The notes under the pieces were generated by a model, which was not told the origin of the DNA, did no database searches, and saw only the letters and a program-made list of their open reading frames with translations. The position numbers were made by a program, and so were the translations under genes. Shown piece by piece: positions 61,864 to 64,000 of a stretch of 64,000 nucleotides of DNA. Every line of letters starts with the position of its first letter. The stretch's first letter is position 1. This DNA comes from Rhodopseudomonas telluris (GTDB lineage Bacteria; Pseudomonadota; Alphaproteobacteria; Rhizobiales; Xanthobacteraceae), in assembly GCF_042432815.1 (NCBI RefSeq), contig NZ_JBHLWM010000011.1, positions 62,001 to 126,000 of the forward strand, read 5' to 3'.

Positions 61864-63072
61864 CTACTTCTTCGTCGTGCTGATGTTCTCGCCGAAGAAC
61901 TTCCAGGCCTTGCCGTCGAACTTCGCCATCTTGAAGATGTGATAGGCCGAGTAGTCGGTCGAGGTCGTCGTCACGGTGACGCCGGGCAGGAACAGCGGCA
62001 GCGACACGTTGCTGAGGCTGGTCGCCTGCTTCACCAGATTCTCGCGGGTGAGATCGTCGCCGCAGTTGCGCAGCAGTACCTCGGTCATCTGCGCCACCGC
62101 GTAGCCGACCTGCACGCTGCCGTCGATCGGATTGCCGTCCGGGTACCACTCCTTCATGAAGGCGAGAAATTCCTTCACACCCGGGTCGTTGTCCCAGGCC
62201 GGATCGCCGACGATCTTGGAGGTGAAGGCGCTGATCAGCCCGGTCGAGGCCTCGAGCCCGGCCGGCTCCAGAACGCCGCCGATCGAGGCGCCGACCGACA
62301 CCACGAAATGCGCCGGCGTCCAGCCGAGCGCGTGGACCTTGCGGATCGACTGCGCGGCGAATTTCGGCGACGCCACCGTCAGCAGCGTATCGGCGCCGGA
62401 GGCCTTCAGGTTGACGATCTGCGAGTCGATGGTCGGATCGCTGACCTCGTAGCTCGCCTCCTTGATGATCGCCGAGGCCTTGTCGCCGAGCCCTTCCTTG
62501 AAGCCCTTGAGATAGTCCTTGCCGAAATCGTCGTTCTGATAGATCACCGCGATCTTCGCCGCCGGCATCTCCTTGGCGATGTACTTGCCGTAGATCTTCG
62601 CCTCTTCCTCGTAAGGCGGATAGAACGGCGATGTCCACGGGAAGTCCTTCGGGTCGTTCCACTTCGAGGCGCCCGAGGTGATGAAGATATGCGGCACCTT
62701 CTTGCCGCGCAGATATTTCTGGATCGCCGAATTGGTCGGCGTACCGAGCGAGCCGACGATCGCCAGCACCTCGTCCTGCTCGACCAGCTTGCGGGTCTGC
62801 TCCAGCGTCTTCGGCGGGCTGTAGCCGTCGTCCATCGACAGCAGCGTCACCTTGCGGCCGTTGATGCCGCCCTTGGCATTGATCATCCGCCAATACGCCG
62901 CCTCGACCTTGCCGTTGACGCCGTAGCCCGAGGCCGGGCCGCTGTACGGCATGGTCTGGCCGAGCTTGATTTCGGTGTCGGTGGCGCCGACGTCATAGCG
63001 CTTGTCGGCGGCCAGCGCCGCCGTGGACGTCGCCGCGACAAGTAGCAGCGAGGCGAGCAGTTTCAGTCGCAT
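61864..63072 (-). CDS. Branched-chain amino-acid-type ABC substrate-binding protein (LivK/Peripla_BP_6)
   Basis: This 402-residue protein has a signal peptide (MRLKLLASLLLVAATSTAALA) and the Peripla_BP_6 plan: YDVGATDTEIKLGQTMPYSGPASGYG, KGGINGRKVTLLSMDDGYSPPKTLEQTRKLVEQDEVLAIVG, KIAVIYQNDDFGKDYLKGFKEGL and KASGADTLLTVASPKFAAQSIR. It captures amino acids, aromatic acids or similar compounds in the periplasm. No permease or ATPase lies beside it, so it is an orphan that must use a transporter encoded elsewhere. ATG at 63072 follows GGGAG. Confidence 0.92.
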   Translation of the reverse strand: MRLKLLASLLLVAATSTAALAADKRYDVGATDTEIKLGQTMPYSGPASGYGVNGKVEAAYWRMINAKGGINGRKVTLLSMDDGYSPPKTLEQTRKLVEQDEVLAIVGSLGTPTNSAIQKYLRGKKVPHIFITSGASKWNDPKDFPWTSPFYPPYEEEAKIYGKYIAKEMPAAKIAVIYQNDDFGKDYLKGFKEGLGDKASAIIKEASYEVSDPTIDSQIVNLKASGADTLLTVASPKFAAQSIRKVHALGWTPAHFVVSVGASIGGVLEPAGLEASTGLISAFTSKIVGDPAWDNDPGVKEFLAFMKEWYPDGNPIDGSVQVGYAVAQMTEVLLRNCGDDLTRENLVKQATSLSNVSLPLFLPGVTVTTTSTDYSAYHIFKMAKFDGKAWKFFGENISTTKK

Positions 63073-63237
63073 TGTTTCACTCCCGGGATAGCGCGATTAG
63101 CCGCGTTTGTTGTTAGTCGTCGCTATCACGCGGACGTGAGTGTGTCGAGCAATGCTGCGACCGGGCGACGCATGAGGGCGTTGCGGCCCGCCACCAAACC
63201 GCACCACGGAATTTCCGTCGACCCGCCCCGACTTGGT

Positions 63238-63272
63238 CCCGCATGTCGCTTCGCTCATGCGGGCGACGGATC
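63238..63272. repeat. REP (family I), single copy with two changes
   Basis: CCCGCATGTCGCTTCGCTCA then TGCGGGCGACGGATC; matches 56392-56422 plus its flanking GGATC except at two or three positions. It lies between the Liv-type and the carboxymuconolactone-decarboxylase-fold genes. Confidence 0.85.
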
Positions 63273-63345
63273 TGGGCATCCTTCCCTGGTCATTTCGGGG
63301 TCGCCCGCCTCCGGCAGGCGCCCCGGAGTGACGGCCTTGCGGCTG

Positions 63346-63972
63346 TTACTTGCCCGCCTGCTGGAACGGGATCCTGTCTTCCGGCGGCGGCAGCACGCGG
63401 GCGACGTTGAGAGTCATCGAGACGAGATCGTAGTAACCGTTGACGGCGATCAGATCCATCACGCCCTGCTCGCCGAACGCCGTCACGGCCTTGGCGTAGA
63501 TCGCGTCGTCGACCGCATGGGCGCGGCGCAGCTGGGTGGTGAATTCCCAGACGATCGCCTCGTCGTCCTTCATGCCGTCCGGCTTGCGCCCGGCACCGAT
63601 CGCCTCGACGATCTTGGGGTCGAGCCCGGCCTTGAGCGCCAGCGGCGCGTGCGCGTACCACTCGAACGTCGAGCCCCAATGCTGCGCCGTCATGATGATC
63701 GCCATCTCGTTGAGGCGCTTGTCCAGCGAGGTGTTGAAGCGCAGATACTCGCCGACCTTCTGCAGCCGGTCGGCGAGCTTCGGGCTGCGCAGCCAGGCGT
63801 TGAACGGGCCGACCAGGGCCTTGCGGGGCCCGGCCATGATCGCATCGGCGACCGCGCGCTGATCGGCGGTCATCTTGTCGAGCGACAGTTCGGGGAAGCG
63901 ATCATTGGTCGCCGCGGGCGCCACGCCGATCAGCAGCAGCGACAACGCGCCGACGCGCAGAATGGTCTTCAT
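63346..63972 (-). CDS. Carboxymuconolactone-decarboxylase-fold protein with signal peptide
   Basis: This 208-residue protein has the CMD/AhpD helical fold (FNTSLDKRLNEMAIIMTAQHWGSTFEWYAHAPLALKAGLDPKIVEAIGAG, then MDLIAVNGYYDLVSMTLNVARV), here without an AhpD CxxC pair. A hydrophobic leader (MKTILRVGALSLLLIGVAPAA) suggests export, which is uncommon for the family. The reaction is unknown. ATG at 63972 follows GGGAGG at ideal spacing, and the gene looks expressed. Confidence 0.88.
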   Translation of the reverse strand: MKTILRVGALSLLLIGVAPAATNDRFPELSLDKMTADQRAVADAIMAGPRKALVGPFNAWLRSPKLADRLQKVGEYLRFNTSLDKRLNEMAIIMTAQHWGSTFEWYAHAPLALKAGLDPKIVEAIGAGRKPDGMKDDEAIVWEFTTQLRRAHAVDDAIYAKAVTAFGEQGVMDLIAVNGYYDLVSMTLNVARVLPPPEDRIPFQQAGK

Positions 63973-64000
63973 ACAATCCTCCCTATGTCCCGGTCGTGCG

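Overview
The window is chromosomal DNA from a high-GC alphaproteobacterium. Gene content (fused indolepyruvate:ferredoxin oxidoreductase, ATP12-type F1 chaperone, GCG/CRPN secreted protein, c-di-GMP and sensor-kinase genes, several ABC binding proteins) and the palindromic repeat families point to Nitrobacteraceae/Bradyrhizobiaceae, most like Rhodopseudomonas. No phage, plasmid or CRISPR signal was seen. The one mobile-type gene is a REP-associated tyrosine transposase (RAYT) bracketed by its own REP repeats.

Layout. 1-6.1 kb: 3' end of lipB, then a PAS-PAS-GAF-GGDEF-EAL c-di-GMP protein converging on a hybrid sensor kinase. 6.3-13.1 kb (all minus): a five-gene RbsABC-type importer operon. 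In it one permease carries a C-terminal strictosidine-synthase/APMAP-like beta-propeller, and a second free-standing propeller gene sits between that fusion and the ATPase, joined by ATGA overlaps. 13.1-13.9 kb: an 800-base gene-free stretch packed with palindromic repeats. 13.9-17.1 kb: pccA, an oxaloacetate-decarboxylase-family lyase and acylphosphatase. 17.3-26.5 kb: mixed housekeeping genes (secreted phosphodiesterase, photolyase, H1-like basic protein, DMT exporter, tRNA-Arg, cysteine hydrolase, GrlR-like protein). 26.5-35.9 kb (all minus): an alcohol-oxidation block of PQQ-cytochrome alcohol dehydrogenase, membrane sensor kinase, AraC regulator, aldehyde dehydrogenase and Tat-exported GMC oxidoreductase. 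36.1-44.2 kb (all minus): NUDIX, DapA-family lyase, MaoC hydratase, DUF35, thiolase-like protein and the giant fused indolepyruvate:ferredoxin oxidoreductase, which reads as an acyl-CoA / 2-oxoacid catabolic region. 44.5-55 kb: small envelope proteins, pccB, class D beta-lactamase, a FlhB-C-domain/FliK pair, ATP12, and an RluC-type pseudouridine synthase. 55-56.4 kb: an odd GC-rich non-coding tract and the RAYT/REP unit. 56.6-64 kb: an HXXEE membrane protein, a type I-like ABC exporter, nitroreductase, a Liv-type binding protein and a carboxymuconolactone-decarboxylase-fold protein.

How genes work together. The importer/propeller operon most plausibly couples uptake of a sugar-like or lactone-like compound to cytoplasmic hydrolysis by the propellers (inference). 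The 26.5-35.9 kb block can oxidise an alcohol to aldehyde and acid under control of the adjacent kinase and AraC protein. Thiolase-like + DUF35 + MaoC resembles the hydratase / retro-aldolase modules used for acyl-CoA side chains. Its propionyl-CoA product would be handled by PccA/PccB, which are also encoded here but about 30 kb apart.

The strongest candidates for something under-described are the permease-propeller fusion operon, the RAYT with flanking and dispersed REPs, the cysteine-rich PAS domain of the c-di-GMP protein, and the thiolase/DUF35/MaoC unit.
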